A DNA stretch of 64,000 nucleotides from Fibrobacter succinogenes (GCA_902794535.1 CADBHQ010000028.1:16130-80129); one strand, 5' to 3'; shown: positions 17,132 to 25,750, counted from the stretch's first letter. The notes: generated by a model not told the origin, from the sequence alone. Numbers and translations are program-made.

Positions 17132-18190
17132 ATGCTGAAGAAGTTTGTTCTGGGGAGTATGGTTGTGGTGGCGGCGTTGCTTGGCAATGCTTGCGGCGAT
17201 GACGACAGCAGTTTTGCCCCGCGTGACGAGGATTCATCTTCGTCCATTTGCGAAGACTGCGACGATGCCAGCAGCAGCTCTGCGAAGTCAAGCAGTTCCG
17301 TGCGGTCGTCATCCAGCGTCACACCGCAGTCGAGCAGCAGCGAGACAAGTGTGTCCAGTAGTTCAGCGAAGTCCTCGACGAGTGTCTCGCCGAAGTCGAG
17401 TAGCAGTTCAGCAAAGTCCAGTAGCAGCTCGGCGAAGTCTTCTTCGTCGGTGTCTAGCAGTTCCGCAAAATCGAGCAGCAGCGAATACGTACCGTTTGAC
17501 CACTCGCAAACGTTGGCCGGTGCTTACAAGGTCGGCGAAAATGCATACAAGCAGTTTACTGACACGCGCAATGGCCGTAGCTACTATTACATTACAATCA
17601 CGTCGGATTACAGCGGGAAATCTGTCACTGTCATGGCCGAAAACTTGAACATTGGCAAAATGGTTCCTGGAGCAGAGAATCAGAATGATGACAACGAGAT
17701 AGAACGCTTTTGCTACAACAACGACACGACCAAGTGCGACGAGTTTGGCGGTCTTTACCAGTGGGCCGAGATGATGCAGCTGCCGAGCCGTTGCAACACG
17801 GAAAGCTGCTCCGATCTTATTCAGGAAAATCACCAAGGGATTTGTCCCGATGGCTGGCGATTGTTCACATACGATGATTATGAAATTGTCCGAGGTTATA
17901 AGGATGAAAACGGTGATGGAATCAAAGGCCTGCGCTCGACATACGGTTTTAGCGGGACGAATGCGAGCGGATTTTCGCTTACAGGTGCTGGTATTAGAAG
18001 CGATAATGGAACATTTAATGGTTTAAAAGAAAAAATCTTTATTTTTCGTCCAATCGAATATCAAGCCGATGCTGCAAAACAAGCTCATCATATGAGAATA
18101 TCGGCGGCACTTGATAGTGGACCTTCGGAAAATGCTAGAGAATTGAAGACAAAAGGTTTCTCCGTCCGCTGTGTGATGGTCGAAAAATAA
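17132..18190 (+). CDS. FISUMP-domain lipoprotein
   Basis: A 352-residue surface lipoprotein of the Fibrobacter succinogenes major paralogous domain family. The signal peptide ends in a lipobox-like LGNAC (Cys about residue 22). A long poly-Ser linker with SSSAKSS repeats follows (about 35-115), then the FISUMP domain (about 120-350), recognisable by NGRSYYYITI, VMAENLNIG, GGLYQWAEMM, GICPDGWRL and the closing GFSVRCVM. Its role is unknown; copies are numerous in Fibrobacter genomes, and this is the best taxonomic marker here. I chose the ATG at 17132 because it begins the signal peptide and has GGAGTGAGG upstream. The open frame extends upstream without plausible protein. Confidence 0.88.
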   Translation: MLKKFVLGSMVVVAALLGNACGDDDSSFAPRDEDSSSSICEDCDDASSSSAKSSSSVRSSSSVTPQSSSSETSVSSSSAKSSTSVSPKSSSSSAKSSSSSAKSSSSVSSSSAKSSSSEYVPFDHSQTLAGAYKVGENAYKQFTDTRNGRSYYYITITSDYSGKSVTVMAENLNIGKMVPGAENQNDDNEIERFCYNNDTTKCDEFGGLYQWAEMMQLPSRCNTESCSDLIQENHQGICPDGWRLFTYDDYEIVRGYKDENGDGIKGLRSTYGFSGTNASGFSLTGAGIRSDNGTFNGLKEKIFIFRPIEYQADAAKQAHHMRISAALDSGPSENARELKTKGFSVRCVMVEK

Positions 18191-18243
18191 CCACAACGAA
18201 GACTTTCTTCATCATCAATCATCCATTACACATCACTTTTAAA

Positions 18244-18475
18244 AGCCGGGGCGTTGCGGGGCGGCGAGCGCCCGCTCGAGAGGGTGGCGGAAGACACGGC
18301 GAGATCCTTCGACTCCACTGCGTTCCGCTCAGGATAACACACTTGTGTCGAGTCGGGGCTACAGCCAGGGGGACAACTGAAAAAGGCGAGTGTCGTAGTC
18401 TTGCTTGCAAGACTATGATCGAGCCGAACAGTTGGGACTTGAACGAAGTGAAAGTCCAGCCTTCCCCCCTTTACT
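18244..18475. repeat. Composite intergenic repeat block (families A and B)
   Basis: Most of the 383-bp spacer between the FISUMP gene and ddh is repeat. GGGGCGTTGCGGGG through CAGGGGGA to CTTCCCCCCTT matches the family A copy at 52-141. A family B copy on the minus strand (GATCCTTCGAC...CGCTCAGGAT, about 18303-18344) is inserted within it. I see no gene in the spacer. The final part (18500-18530) has short near-repeats of ACTTCC before the ddh promoter. Confidence 0.55.
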
Positions 18476-18534
18476 CCCTATAATTTTTACATGAAATTCA
18501 CTTCCTACTTCCGACTTCCAACTTCCGACTTTCC

Positions 18535-18568
18535 TATATTTTCTACGCAAAAATTTTTAACAAGGACC
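18535..18568 (+). promoter_or_regulatory. Promoter and ribosome-binding site of ddh
   Basis: TATATT (18535-18540) is followed by a leader of about 30 nt that contains AAGGA (18562-18566) shortly before the ATG at 18574, a conventional layout unlike the leaderless-type promoters nearby. Confidence 0.5.
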
Positions 18569-18573
18569 TTATT

Positions 18574-19557
18574 ATGGCAAAGATCGCTATTCTCGGTTAC
18601 GGTAACCTCGGTCGCGGCGTGGAATGCGCTGTGAAGCAGGCTCCCGATATGGAACTCGTCGCTGTTTTCACTCGTCGTGACCCCTCTACGGTCAAGATTC
18701 AGACGGCTGGCGTTCCGGTTTTGAACGTTTCTGAAATGGAAGCTTGGAAGGACAAGGTAGACGTGCTCATCATTTGCGGTGGCTCTGCTACGGACCTGCC
18801 GGTGCTCACCCCGAAGTACGCCTCCATGTTTAACGTGATCGACTCCTTCGACACCCATGCCAAGATTCCGCAGCACTTCGCTGCCGTTGACGCTGCTGCC
18901 AAGGGCGCAAACAAGATCGCCATGATCTCTGTCGGTTGGGACCCGGGTATGTTCAGCCTGAACCGCGTGTACGCTCAGTCCATTCTTCCGGAAGGCAAGG
19001 ACTACACGTTCTGGGGCAAGGGTGTTTCTCAGGGCCACAGCGACGCTGTCCGCCGTATCAAGGGCGTGAAGAACGCTAAGCAGTACACCTGCCCGGTGGA
19101 ATCTGCTCTCGAAGCCGTGCGTAGCGGTTCCATGCCGGAACTCACCACCCGCCAGAAGCACACGCGCCTCGTTTACGTGGTGGCCGAAGAAGGTGCCGAC
19201 AAGGCTTACATCGAAAACGCCATCAAGACGATGCCGAACTACTTCGATGAATACGACACTACCGTTAACTTCATCAGCGAAGAAGAATTCAACAAGAATC
19301 ACAGCGGCCTCGCTCACGGTGGTTTCGTGATTCGTACCGGCAAGACTGGCATGAACAAGGAACACACCCACGTGATTGAATACAGCCTCAAGCTCGATTC
19401 CAACCCGGAATTCACGACGAGCGTTCTCGTGGCTTACGCCCGCGCTGCTCTCCGTATGAAGGCTAACGGCCAGACCGGTTGCAAGACCGTTCTCGACGTG
19501 CCGCCTGCATACCTCAGCACCTTGAGCGACGAAGACCTCCGCGCTCACTGCTTATAA
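18574..19557 (+). CDS. ddh: meso-Diaminopimelate D-dehydrogenase
   Basis: NADPH-dependent enzyme that aminates L-2-amino-6-oxopimelate straight to meso-diaminopimelate, a one-step route to the peptidoglycan cross-linking residue and lysine. The 327-residue length and the Rossmann start MAKIAILGYGNLGRGVE fit the family. The GGSATDLP loop, DSFDTHAKIP, the SVGWDPGMFSLNR active-site segment and GKGVSQGHSDAVRRI are characteristic. It has its own promoter and stands alone. asd (37433) feeds the same pathway. A 3'-flanking repeat like that after mdh follows its stop. Confidence 0.94.
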   Translation: MAKIAILGYGNLGRGVECAVKQAPDMELVAVFTRRDPSTVKIQTAGVPVLNVSEMEAWKDKVDVLIICGGSATDLPVLTPKYASMFNVIDSFDTHAKIPQHFAAVDAAAKGANKIAMISVGWDPGMFSLNRVYAQSILPEGKDYTFWGKGVSQGHSDAVRRIKGVKNAKQYTCPVESALEAVRSGSMPELTTRQKHTRLVYVVAEEGADKAYIENAIKTMPNYFDEYDTTVNFISEEEFNKNHSGLAHGGFVIRTGKTGMNKEHTHVIEYSLKLDSNPEFTTSVLVAYARAALRMKANGQTGCKTVLDVPPAYLSTLSDEDLRAHCL

Positions 19558-19650
19558 GACCGCTCGCGCCCAGTCGTACTAAGTACGTACCCGAAGCGCT
19601 CGCTCTCGCCTTCGACGACTCGTTGATACAAGTCGCCTACGGCTCACGGT
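19558..19650 (+). repeat. 3'-flanking repeat, family D, copy 2 (after ddh)
   Basis: The block begins one base after the stop with the same TCGTACTAAGTACGTACCC core found after mdh, then AAGCGCTC and a hairpin (arms 19616-19622 and 19629-19635, 6-nt loop). The third base pair is A-T here and C-G in the mdh copy. Confidence 0.65.
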
Positions 19651-19661
19651 AATGACACGAT

Positions 19662-19708
19662 GAGTCATCCTGAGCGGAGGCGCGAAGCGCCGAAGTCGAA
19701 GGATCTAA
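19662..19708 (+). repeat. Intergenic repeat, family B, copy 3
   Basis: GAGTCATCCTGAGCGGAGG, a GGCGCGAAGCGCC palindrome, then AAGTCGAAGGATCT. It matches the element at 48299-48346 in reverse complement. Confidence 0.65.
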
Positions 19709-19716
19709 AAGAAATT

Positions 19717-19742
19717 GCCTCGGGTGAATCCCGAGGCTTTTT
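19717..19742. terminator. Intrinsic terminator after ddh
   Basis: Hairpin GCCTCGGG/CCCGAGGC with a 5-nt loop followed by five T. A second perfect 8-bp inverted repeat (ATGCCCGA/TCGGGCAT, 19754-19774) lies just downstream, before the end of the convergent operon. Confidence 0.8.
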
Positions 19743-19777
19743 CGTTGTGAGTCATGCCCGATTTAGTCGGGCATCTC

Positions 19778-20404
19778 CTATAAAAAGAATTTCTGATTGA
19801 TTTCAATTTCTAGGCCTGCATATCGCGGGCCGATTTTTTTGCGTAGGGTAGTGGTAAGTCCGTCGGAGGTCCCTTTGTACGGGTAGTTGAAACGGACTTT
19901 CATTTCGGGGTGCAAGCGCTTGATTTCGGCCTTGATGACTTGCGCGAGTTCGCATTCTTTAGGGCGGCTCGGGTCGTAGAGAATTCCGATGTCGGTGTTG
20001 CGGACTTTTCCGTTCAATTCGGGCGTAAAGCTGTGAATGCCCAGATGAATGATTTCTTTCTTGGCGTTTGCTTTCACGAATTTATCAATCGCGGCGCGGT
20101 ATTCGTTCCAGTAGGCGGTGGCTTGCGCTTTCGCGTTTTCGTTGTTGCGCAAGAAATCGCTAAAGGCACTCTTGTTGGTGATGGTGCGGTTCAGGTCTAC
20201 GAACAGGCGAGAATATTTGCCTTCACTGTAGAATTCGGGCTTTGCGAATTTCACCAGTTTGCGGAATACGGCGAGCGCCCCGATGTCATAGGCGCGGTGG
20301 GTCTTCTGGACTTCGGCAGGAACGGCCATCTTGAAGGCGGCGGGTAATTTGTTGCTCGCGTGCTCGCAAGTAAGCATTAGAACGGAATCATTTTTAGGCT
20401 TCAT
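19778..20404 (-). CDS. N-formylglutamate amidohydrolase-family protein
   Basis: A zinc-dependent amide hydrolase of 208 residues, last gene of the ATP-grasp operon. Family signatures are TCEHASNKLP near the N-terminus (metal-binding Glu and His), FVDLNR, IHLGIHSFTPELNG (metal His), RNTDIGILYDPSR and the late NYPYKGTSDGLTTTLR. Classical members release formate from N-formyl-Glu in histidine catabolism; members beside RimK-like ligases are thought to trim or unblock an amide-linked product. Its ATG (20404) lies 11 bp inside the end of the GCS2 gene, so the two are translationally coupled. The actual substrate is unknown. Confidence 0.85.
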   Translation of the reverse strand: MKPKNDSVLMLTCEHASNKLPAAFKMAVPAEVQKTHRAYDIGALAVFRKLVKFAKPEFYSEGKYSRLFVDLNRTITNKSAFSDFLRNNENAKAQATAYWNEYRAAIDKFVKANAKKEIIHLGIHSFTPELNGKVRNTDIGILYDPSRPKECELAQVIKAEIKRLHPEMKVRFNYPYKGTSDGLTTTLRKKIGPRYAGLEIEINQKFFL

Positions 20405-21620
20405 ACAGTCGGTTTTCCGCGAGACAGTGGGCGAGTTTTCCGTATTCGTACACGAAGTCGTCGTGGTCAGGGTTTGCGCCCACGTTTTTGACGAGCGTGC
20501 TGGCGAGCGTGCCGCGCTTGAACATCTTCTGCAGAAGTTCCTGCGAATGGCTGCTGATTTTATTCTTGACTTTTTCGGTGATTTTTAAAATCAGTTCCTT
20601 GGCGGTGATTTCGCTGGCGTCGATTCCCCAAATCTTCAGATAGTCGCGGTCGCTAATCACCGTCTTCTCGGCAGCATGAGTCGTGTCCAGCAGAATCTTG
20701 GCGAGTGCGTCGGTGTCGAGGGCGCGAATTTCTTTTTCGCTTGCGAAAGCGCCTTCTGCAAGGCCCTTAAGTACGGCGACTTCCCATTCAGCAATCGCGA
20801 TGTCTGCATCCGGGCATTCCTGAATGTCAACCAGGCGGATTTCTACGGCCCCGCGGTCAAAGCGGGCAATAGCACCGCGGCTATTCAAGAAGAAATGGTT
20901 CAGCAAATGTTCCGGATCGTAAGGTGCAATGTCGGCCTTCACGCGATTGAAAATCTGTTCCTCGTAATCCTTGTAAGTAAACACCGCTTCAGGGATTACC
21001 TTGCCTGTAATGCTCGGAATTTTTTCTTGGTTGTGGCGGTAAGTCTCGATTCGTCCGTCCAGGAATCCGCAGTATTTGCTGTCCAAAAACGGGCTAGAGG
21101 CTGCTACGGCGGGAATCAGTGGCAGCAATGCGCGAATGGCTGCGTGCAGTTTTCCGAATTCTTCGTCACCGTTAAAAGAAAGATTGATATGTGTCGATTG
21201 CAAGTTCGCCCAGCCGTGACCCTTGCAATTAAAGATGCGGTCGTAGGCCTGGTAAATATCCAAGCAATCGTAGGGCCAGAGCTGCATTACGGCGGGGTCC
21301 ATAAAGGGGTGTGCTGCCGTCGGCAAGAGCATGGCGTTAATGCTCTTGAGCGATTCGTTCGCCTTCAAGATTTCATGATGGAACGTCTTGCCCAAATGCT
21401 TCAGACTATCGACTGGCTCTGCACACTTGAATTCCAGCACATGGCTCACCAGTTCGTTGGAAAGTCCGATGGGTCCGTGTTCTACATCCGAAAGCTGTTC
21501 GCCATTCTTGTCTTTTCCAAGCGGTACATCAGCACGGGGGAGTACATCAAGAGTATCACGATCCACGATCATGTACTCCATCTCAATGCCATAACGTTGC
21601 CAAAGTTTGTAGTTGGACAT
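20394..21620 (-). CDS. GCS2-family glutamate-cysteine-ligase-like amidoligase
   Basis: An ATP-dependent carboxylate-amine ligase of about 408 residues in the glutamate-cysteine ligase type 2 superfamily (glutamine-synthetase-like fold). The chain opens with the ATP/metal motif YGIEMEYMIVDRDT. It has NLQSTHINLSFNGDEEFG (metal/substrate His) around residue 150, SPFLDSKYCGFLDGRIETYR, and a late RGAVEIRLVDIQECPDADIAI segment with a substrate-binding Arg. The family joins amino acids through gamma- or alpha-amide bonds. I use the ATG at 21620, which overlaps the upstream stop as TAATG; an in-frame start at 21629 is also possible. Third gene of the operon. The amino acid partners are not predictable. 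Confidence 0.85.
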   Translation of the reverse strand: MSNYKLWQRYGIEMEYMIVDRDTLDVLPRADVPLGKDKNGEQLSDVEHGPIGLSNELVSHVLEFKCAEPVDSLKHLGKTFHHEILKANESLKSINAMLLPTAAHPFMDPAVMQLWPYDCLDIYQAYDRIFNCKGHGWANLQSTHINLSFNGDEEFGKLHAAIRALLPLIPAVAASSPFLDSKYCGFLDGRIETYRHNQEKIPSITGKVIPEAVFTYKDYEEQIFNRVKADIAPYDPEHLLNHFFLNSRGAIARFDRGAVEIRLVDIQECPDADIAIAEWEVAVLKGLAEGAFASEKEIRALDTDALAKILLDTTHAAEKTVISDRDYLKIWGIDASEITAKELILKITEKVKNKISSHSQELLQKMFKRGTLASTLVKNVGANPDHDDFVYEYGKLAHCLAENRLYEA

Positions 21621-23056
21621 TAGAACCATTCCCTTTCGTGCTGTTGCAATTTATGTTGTGCGGCGTTCATGCGGTCTTCGATGCGGTGGCGCAGCGAGTC
21701 GTTCACTTCGATGACAATCGGGTGGCCATGCCATTCCTTCAAATCTACGCCGTAAAGCCCGTTACCGATCAAGCTGCAAATCTTGAGGGCGGTCTTCACG
21801 ATTCCATGCGGTACCATCTCGATAGGGATGCTTTCGCACTTGCCCGAAAATTCTTCGCTCTGCTTGTCGTTGCTTTCCCAGTTGTAAATTTGCCAGTGGC
21901 CCTTGGCCATGTGGTATTTGCAGGCGTAAAGCGGCTTGCCGTCAAGAACGCCCACGCGCCAGTCGAATTCCGTCGGCGTAAATTCCTGCGCAATCAGCAA
22001 GTCGCTGTGCTGGAACATTTCGTCGAGAATCTGTTCGAGTTCTTCTTTGTTGGTCGCCTTTTTCACGCCCATGGAGAAACTCGAATCTGGCGACTTGATT
22101 ACCATGGGGAATCCGATTTCCTTGGCGAGGGTGTGGCGGTTTTCGGCGTGCGCGATAATCGTCTTGGGTGAATGAATCTTGGCGGCCTGCATGAGTTCCT
22201 GCAGGTACACCTTATTGGAACAGCGCAGAATGCTGTCCGGGTCGTCAATCACCGCAATGCCTTGCGACTGCGCACGGCGCGCGAAACTGTAAGTGTAATG
22301 GTTTACGTTAGTAGTTTCGCGGATAAAGATGGCGTCGAATTCACCTACGCGCGGGTAATCCTTCTTGGTAATCATTTCCACGCGGAAACCCGTTTCTTCG
22401 GCGGCCTTGATAAAGTTCTGAATAGCCTGCGCATTGCTCGGCGGCTCCACTTCGTCGGGGTTCGTGAGAATGCCCAAGTCGTACAGGTAATCTTCTTCCT
22501 TGCTCGATGCATAGCGCGTCTTTTCGAAGTATTCCTGCGCAAATTTATCGACGAATTCCATGTGAGATTCGGGAATTTCATCCACGCAAATCGGGCGAAT
22601 GCTCTGGATAAACCACTTCTGCTTGAATACGAATTTCGCGCGAAGCAAGGGTGCTTGGAACAAGCGGTAAAGTTCCTGCGAAAGCTCCAGGTATTGCGGG
22701 CTCACATTCTGACCGAAGTAAATTGAAAGTACGAATTCGGTGCCGGTGAGCTTGTGCAGACTCTTTTGAATCAGGTTGTCGATTTCGTCGGAAATGTGCT
22801 TGATGACTGCCGGAGCCTTGAAGTCGCGCATGTTCTTGACGCCCGGAATCACCTTGTGCCCGCGGGCCTCGGCCAGCAGCGACACGTAGTAGCCTTTGCT
22901 CTGGTAGTTGTAATCGCGGCAAAGGTTGAAAACGCGCAAGTTGCGTTCGTTGGTGTACTTGCTCGAAATCAGGTAGTCCTGTGCCGAAATGATATCGATG
23001 CCCGGAACGTGTAACTTCCAGTGCTTGGGATTGTTTACAACGATTAATTTTTTCAT
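21620..23056 (-). CDS. RimK-like ATP-grasp ligase with RLAN N-terminal domain
   Basis: A 478-residue ATP-grasp carboxylate-amine ligase. The first roughly 190 residues (VVNNPKHW..., DYLISSKYTNERNLRVFNLCR, KVIPGVKNMRDF) form the RimK-like ATP-grasp N-terminal (RLAN) domain. The rest is a RimK-type ATP-grasp core: CSNKVYLQELM, the ATP-binding lysine in MVIKSPDSSFSMGVKK, the RVGVLDGKPLYACKYHM strand pair, and the Mg-binding VIEVNDSLRHRIED end. RimK-type enzymes add amino acids to protein C-termini or build short peptides. Its ATG overlaps the stop of the C39-like gene (ATGA). Gene content agrees with amidoligase clusters predicted by comparative genomics, whose products I do not know to have been identified. 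Confidence 0.88.
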   Translation of the reverse strand: MKKLIVVNNPKHWKLHVPGIDIISAQDYLISSKYTNERNLRVFNLCRDYNYQSKGYYVSLLAEARGHKVIPGVKNMRDFKAPAVIKHISDEIDNLIQKSLHKLTGTEFVLSIYFGQNVSPQYLELSQELYRLFQAPLLRAKFVFKQKWFIQSIRPICVDEIPESHMEFVDKFAQEYFEKTRYASSKEEDYLYDLGILTNPDEVEPPSNAQAIQNFIKAAEETGFRVEMITKKDYPRVGEFDAIFIRETTNVNHYTYSFARRAQSQGIAVIDDPDSILRCSNKVYLQELMQAAKIHSPKTIIAHAENRHTLAKEIGFPMVIKSPDSSFSMGVKKATNKEELEQILDEMFQHSDLLIAQEFTPTEFDWRVGVLDGKPLYACKYHMAKGHWQIYNWESNDKQSEEFSGKCESIPIEMVPHGIVKTALKICSLIGNGLYGVDLKEWHGHPIVIEVNDSLRHRIEDRMNAAQHKLQQHEREWF

Positions 23057-23697
23057 GGCAAAATGCTGTGGAGCAGTCGGAACTTATCCACCTTGTAATA
23101 AGGGGTCTTGTGAAGGGGGTTGGTGCCGTCGGGGTCGGCGACCATGAACTGATTCTTGTCGTCGATTCCATAAACCACGACGAAGTGCCCCATGGGCTCG
23201 CCGTGAATGTCGTCGAAGACGGACTTGTCATCGGCACCGGTAAACTCTCGCATGCTGCGGTACAGGTAGGTGGCCGAAAGCCCGCAAAGAACGGGTACTC
23301 CCTTCTTGAAGTATTTTTCGAACATGGCCGCGCGGAGGTCGGAGAAAGCCACGGTCCCGCCCAAATCGATAAAGCGGATGTAGGCTTCGATTGCCTTGCG
23401 GAGCTTGGGAGCGTGTTTTGCCTTGTGCAAAAGTTCCAGCTTTGCCTTCAGTTCCGGCATACTGAGCTCGCTCCAAGTGGGGTCCAATAGCGTCAGGTTG
23501 TACGAATGAATGGTCGCCTTGAATCCGCGTTTTAATGCGTCAATGCCAAGGAAAACGCCGAGGGTTCCACCGTCTTCAAGAAATTCAATTTCAGAAATCA
23601 GTTGCTTTAGAGAAATCTTGTAGCCAAGGTGGTTGTACACCGCCTGTAGGCTGGTCGGCCCGCAAGTAACGTCGTCGGGCTGCTGTAGAATCTTAAT
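23053..23697 (-). CDS. C39-like papain-fold cysteine peptidase (non-canonical start)
   Basis: A papain-like peptidase of the C39 type, about 214 residues, first gene of the operon. The catalytic Cys lies in QPDDVTCGPTSLQAVYNHLG and the His and Asp in MGHFVVVYGIDDKNQFMVADPDG. Between the in-frame stop at 23713-23715 and the catalytic Cys there is no ATG, GTG or TTG. The first usable start, GTG at 23640, would drop the catalytic Cys. An ATT codon at 23695-23697 would give MKILQQPDDVTCG, which fits the family N-terminus well. So the true start is probably ATT, or the start was lost or misassembled. Likely role: processing or transferring the peptide made by the ligases. Confidence 0.72.
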   Translation of the reverse strand: MKILQQPDDVTCGPTSLQAVYNHLGYKISLKQLISEIEFLEDGGTLGVFLGIDALKRGFKATIHSYNLTLLDPTWSELSMPELKAKLELLHKAKHAPKLRKAIEAYIRFIDLGGTVAFSDLRAAMFEKYFKKGVPVLCGLSATYLYRSMREFTGADDKSVFDDIHGEPMGHFVVVYGIDDKNQFMVADPDGTNPLHKTPYYKVDKFRLLHSILP

Positions 23698-23874
23698 ATT
23701 TAAGCCGGAGGTTTATCCGTTCTCGTCTGGCGGCTGTCGGAATGTTTTTCCGGGTCGTCGATGGGGTGCTGTAAAGATACCAAAATCTGTAAAAATGAGC
23801 AAGGGGGGCGAAAATGGGTTTGTAAATGAAATTTACAAGACAAATTGGCCGTATATATATAGATTTGCCTTTGT

Positions 23875-25686
23875 ATGAAATCGATTTCTTTGAAGATTGC
23901 CTCGGTACTGGCCTTGACTGTGTCTATGGCTTTTGCTGATGATTTTGAAGATGCTCTTGCCGCAATCGATTCTGCCGATGCGGCTAACATGCCTGGCATG
24001 TATGATGTTAACCATTTTGAATACTTGGACTGCTGGGTGGAGTCTGCCGCAGATATTGTCCCGCGCGAACGTAACCGCATTGGTGCCATTCGCGATGAGG
24101 CCAAGGTATGTGGCTGCTATACGATTCGCGAAAAGGGTGGCTTTGGTTGGCGAGCAAATGACGAAGGCAAGAAGATTGTCAAAGTCTGGGACATTCCTAA
24201 GCCGCGTATCTTGACCTGCCCCAAGGGTATGACCTGTACCGAAGAATTCTTCTTTGAACAGTGCGTGGACCACATCAAGCAGTCCGTGCCCATGCTTTCG
24301 GATTATGCAAAGGGTGCTCCGCTTGAAGGTGCAATCGCTCTCACGTTCGAAGACAATACGAAGACTCCGTTCGGTGAATACTATGAATCGCACAGGGCTG
24401 CCGCAGATTCGATCAACTGCTTCATTAACGTGCATAACAGGCCCGACGCCTCTTTTGATTCCGATAACCGCAACCCGTTCTTGTTCCACCTTTCTGGCAT
24501 GCCTCGTAAGTTGATTCCGCCTGCAGCGGGTCGCTTTACTGACTACAGTGATGTGCGTTGCCTTGACCGTGGTATTTTGACTGGCTTTGCGAATAACGGC
24601 TATGTTGAAAACGTGCGCCATATCGATGCAAACGGCCTTATCTACGGCGAAGAAATCGGCTACATGAATGATCCGACTTATCCGAAAAAGCAAGGTCCTG
24701 AATGGGGTGGAATTCTTTGGAAGTCCAATTACAAAATGGGTATGCGCGAAGGTATTTCGACTTTCTATCGTTCGAGTGTTCTTGACCAGAAGGTCTATGG
24801 CAATGTGGGCGACAAGTCTTACTACTTCCAGTTCTTGGAAGTTCCCTATACGCAGGGCTACGTGAACGGAACGGCTCGCATGTTCTCGGACAAGGGTTTC
24901 GTAATGGCCGAAATCCCGTACAAGCGTAATGCTTTGCATGGCCGTATGACGGTGTTCAATCCGTTCAAGAAAAAGCCGGTGGCTTTGACCTTTAATGCGA
25001 ACAGCCTCGAAGGCTTCGTTGACTTTGGTGAATTCGGTGGCGTGTTCCATAAGGGCCTTCCGAACGGCGTTGTGACATTCTGGACGGTCAAGGATACTTG
25101 CTATGAATGGATGCCCGGTGAATCGGTTTGCTATAGCGATCGCGTGACCAAGAAGCAGTGGGGCACCTACAAGATGGGTGAGTTCCAGGGCGTTATGGAA
25201 TGCGCCGATGGCACCAAGGGTGGCAAGGATTTGATTTGCCCGGATTTGGATTCTGCCGCAGTCAAGAAGCTTGCGCTGAATGCCGATATCGCGGTTAAGG
25301 AAAAGGAACGCGCCAAGGCCGCCGAGGCCATGAAAGATGCAGAAGAAGACTTGGCGAGGGCTGATTCCGCTGTAGCGGTTAAGGCTGCAGCAGATTCTGC
25401 CGCAAAGGCAAAAGATTCAACTGCGACTGCTTCTGCCGCTCCGGCTCAGACAGACGACGAAATTACTCGGGCTATCGAACGCGGTAAGAAGGCTCTCGCC
25501 GCCAAGATTGAGGCCCAGAAGGCCCTTGCTGAAGCAGAAAAGGCTCTTGCCGAAGCTAAGAAGGCTGAACGTGAAGCCGTGAAGGCCGAACAGGCTGCTT
25601 TGAGGGCAGAACGTCAAGCTAAAAAAGCTGAGAAGCGTCGCCAGGCTCAAGAGAAAAAGGCCAAGAAAAACAAGAAAAAGAAATAG
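23875..25686 (+). CDS. Exported protein with MORN-like repeats and a Lys/Ala-rich coiled coil
   Basis: A 603-residue protein of unknown function. A signal peptide of about 21 residues (ending MAFA) is followed by a Cys-containing globular region. A central region (about 220-430) has glycine-aromatic repeats resembling MORN-like variants, for example YVNGTARMFSDKGF, NALHGRMTVFNPF and GLPNGVVTFWTV. The last 170 residues are a long, charged coiled coil rich in Ala, Lys and Glu ending in poly-Lys. A TATATAGATTTG box ends about nine bases before the ATG and no Shine-Dalgarno sequence is seen. It is divergent from the ATP-grasp operon and followed by a strong terminator, so it is monocistronic. Confidence 0.75.
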   Translation: MKSISLKIASVLALTVSMAFADDFEDALAAIDSADAANMPGMYDVNHFEYLDCWVESAADIVPRERNRIGAIRDEAKVCGCYTIREKGGFGWRANDEGKKIVKVWDIPKPRILTCPKGMTCTEEFFFEQCVDHIKQSVPMLSDYAKGAPLEGAIALTFEDNTKTPFGEYYESHRAAADSINCFINVHNRPDASFDSDNRNPFLFHLSGMPRKLIPPAAGRFTDYSDVRCLDRGILTGFANNGYVENVRHIDANGLIYGEEIGYMNDPTYPKKQGPEWGGILWKSNYKMGMREGISTFYRSSVLDQKVYGNVGDKSYYFQFLEVPYTQGYVNGTARMFSDKGFVMAEIPYKRNALHGRMTVFNPFKKKPVALTFNANSLEGFVDFGEFGGVFHKGLPNGVVTFWTVKDTCYEWMPGESVCYSDRVTKKQWGTYKMGEFQGVMECADGTKGGKDLICPDLDSAAVKKLALNADIAVKEKERAKAAEAMKDAEEDLARADSAVAVKAAADSAAKAKDSTATASAAPAQTDDEITRAIERGKKALAAKIEAQKALAEAEKALAEAKKAEREAVKAEQAALRAERQAKKAEKRRQAQEKKAKKNKKKK

Positions 25687-25720
25687 AGTTTAGAACTCAG
25701 AACTTAGAGCATAGAATAAA

Positions 25721-25750
25721 AAAAGCGCTCTCGTTTAGAGAGCGCTTTTC
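25721..25750. terminator. Bidirectional intrinsic terminator
   Basis: Hairpin AAAAGCGCTCTC/GAGAGCGCTTTT with a short loop, between the convergent exported-protein gene and dnaA. Confidence 0.85.

Noticed and set aside
17250..17480. The AGCAGC/TCGAGC-rich run as a possible CRISPR-like or satellite repeat
   Set aside because: It is in frame and encodes the poly-Ser linker of the FISUMP lipoprotein.
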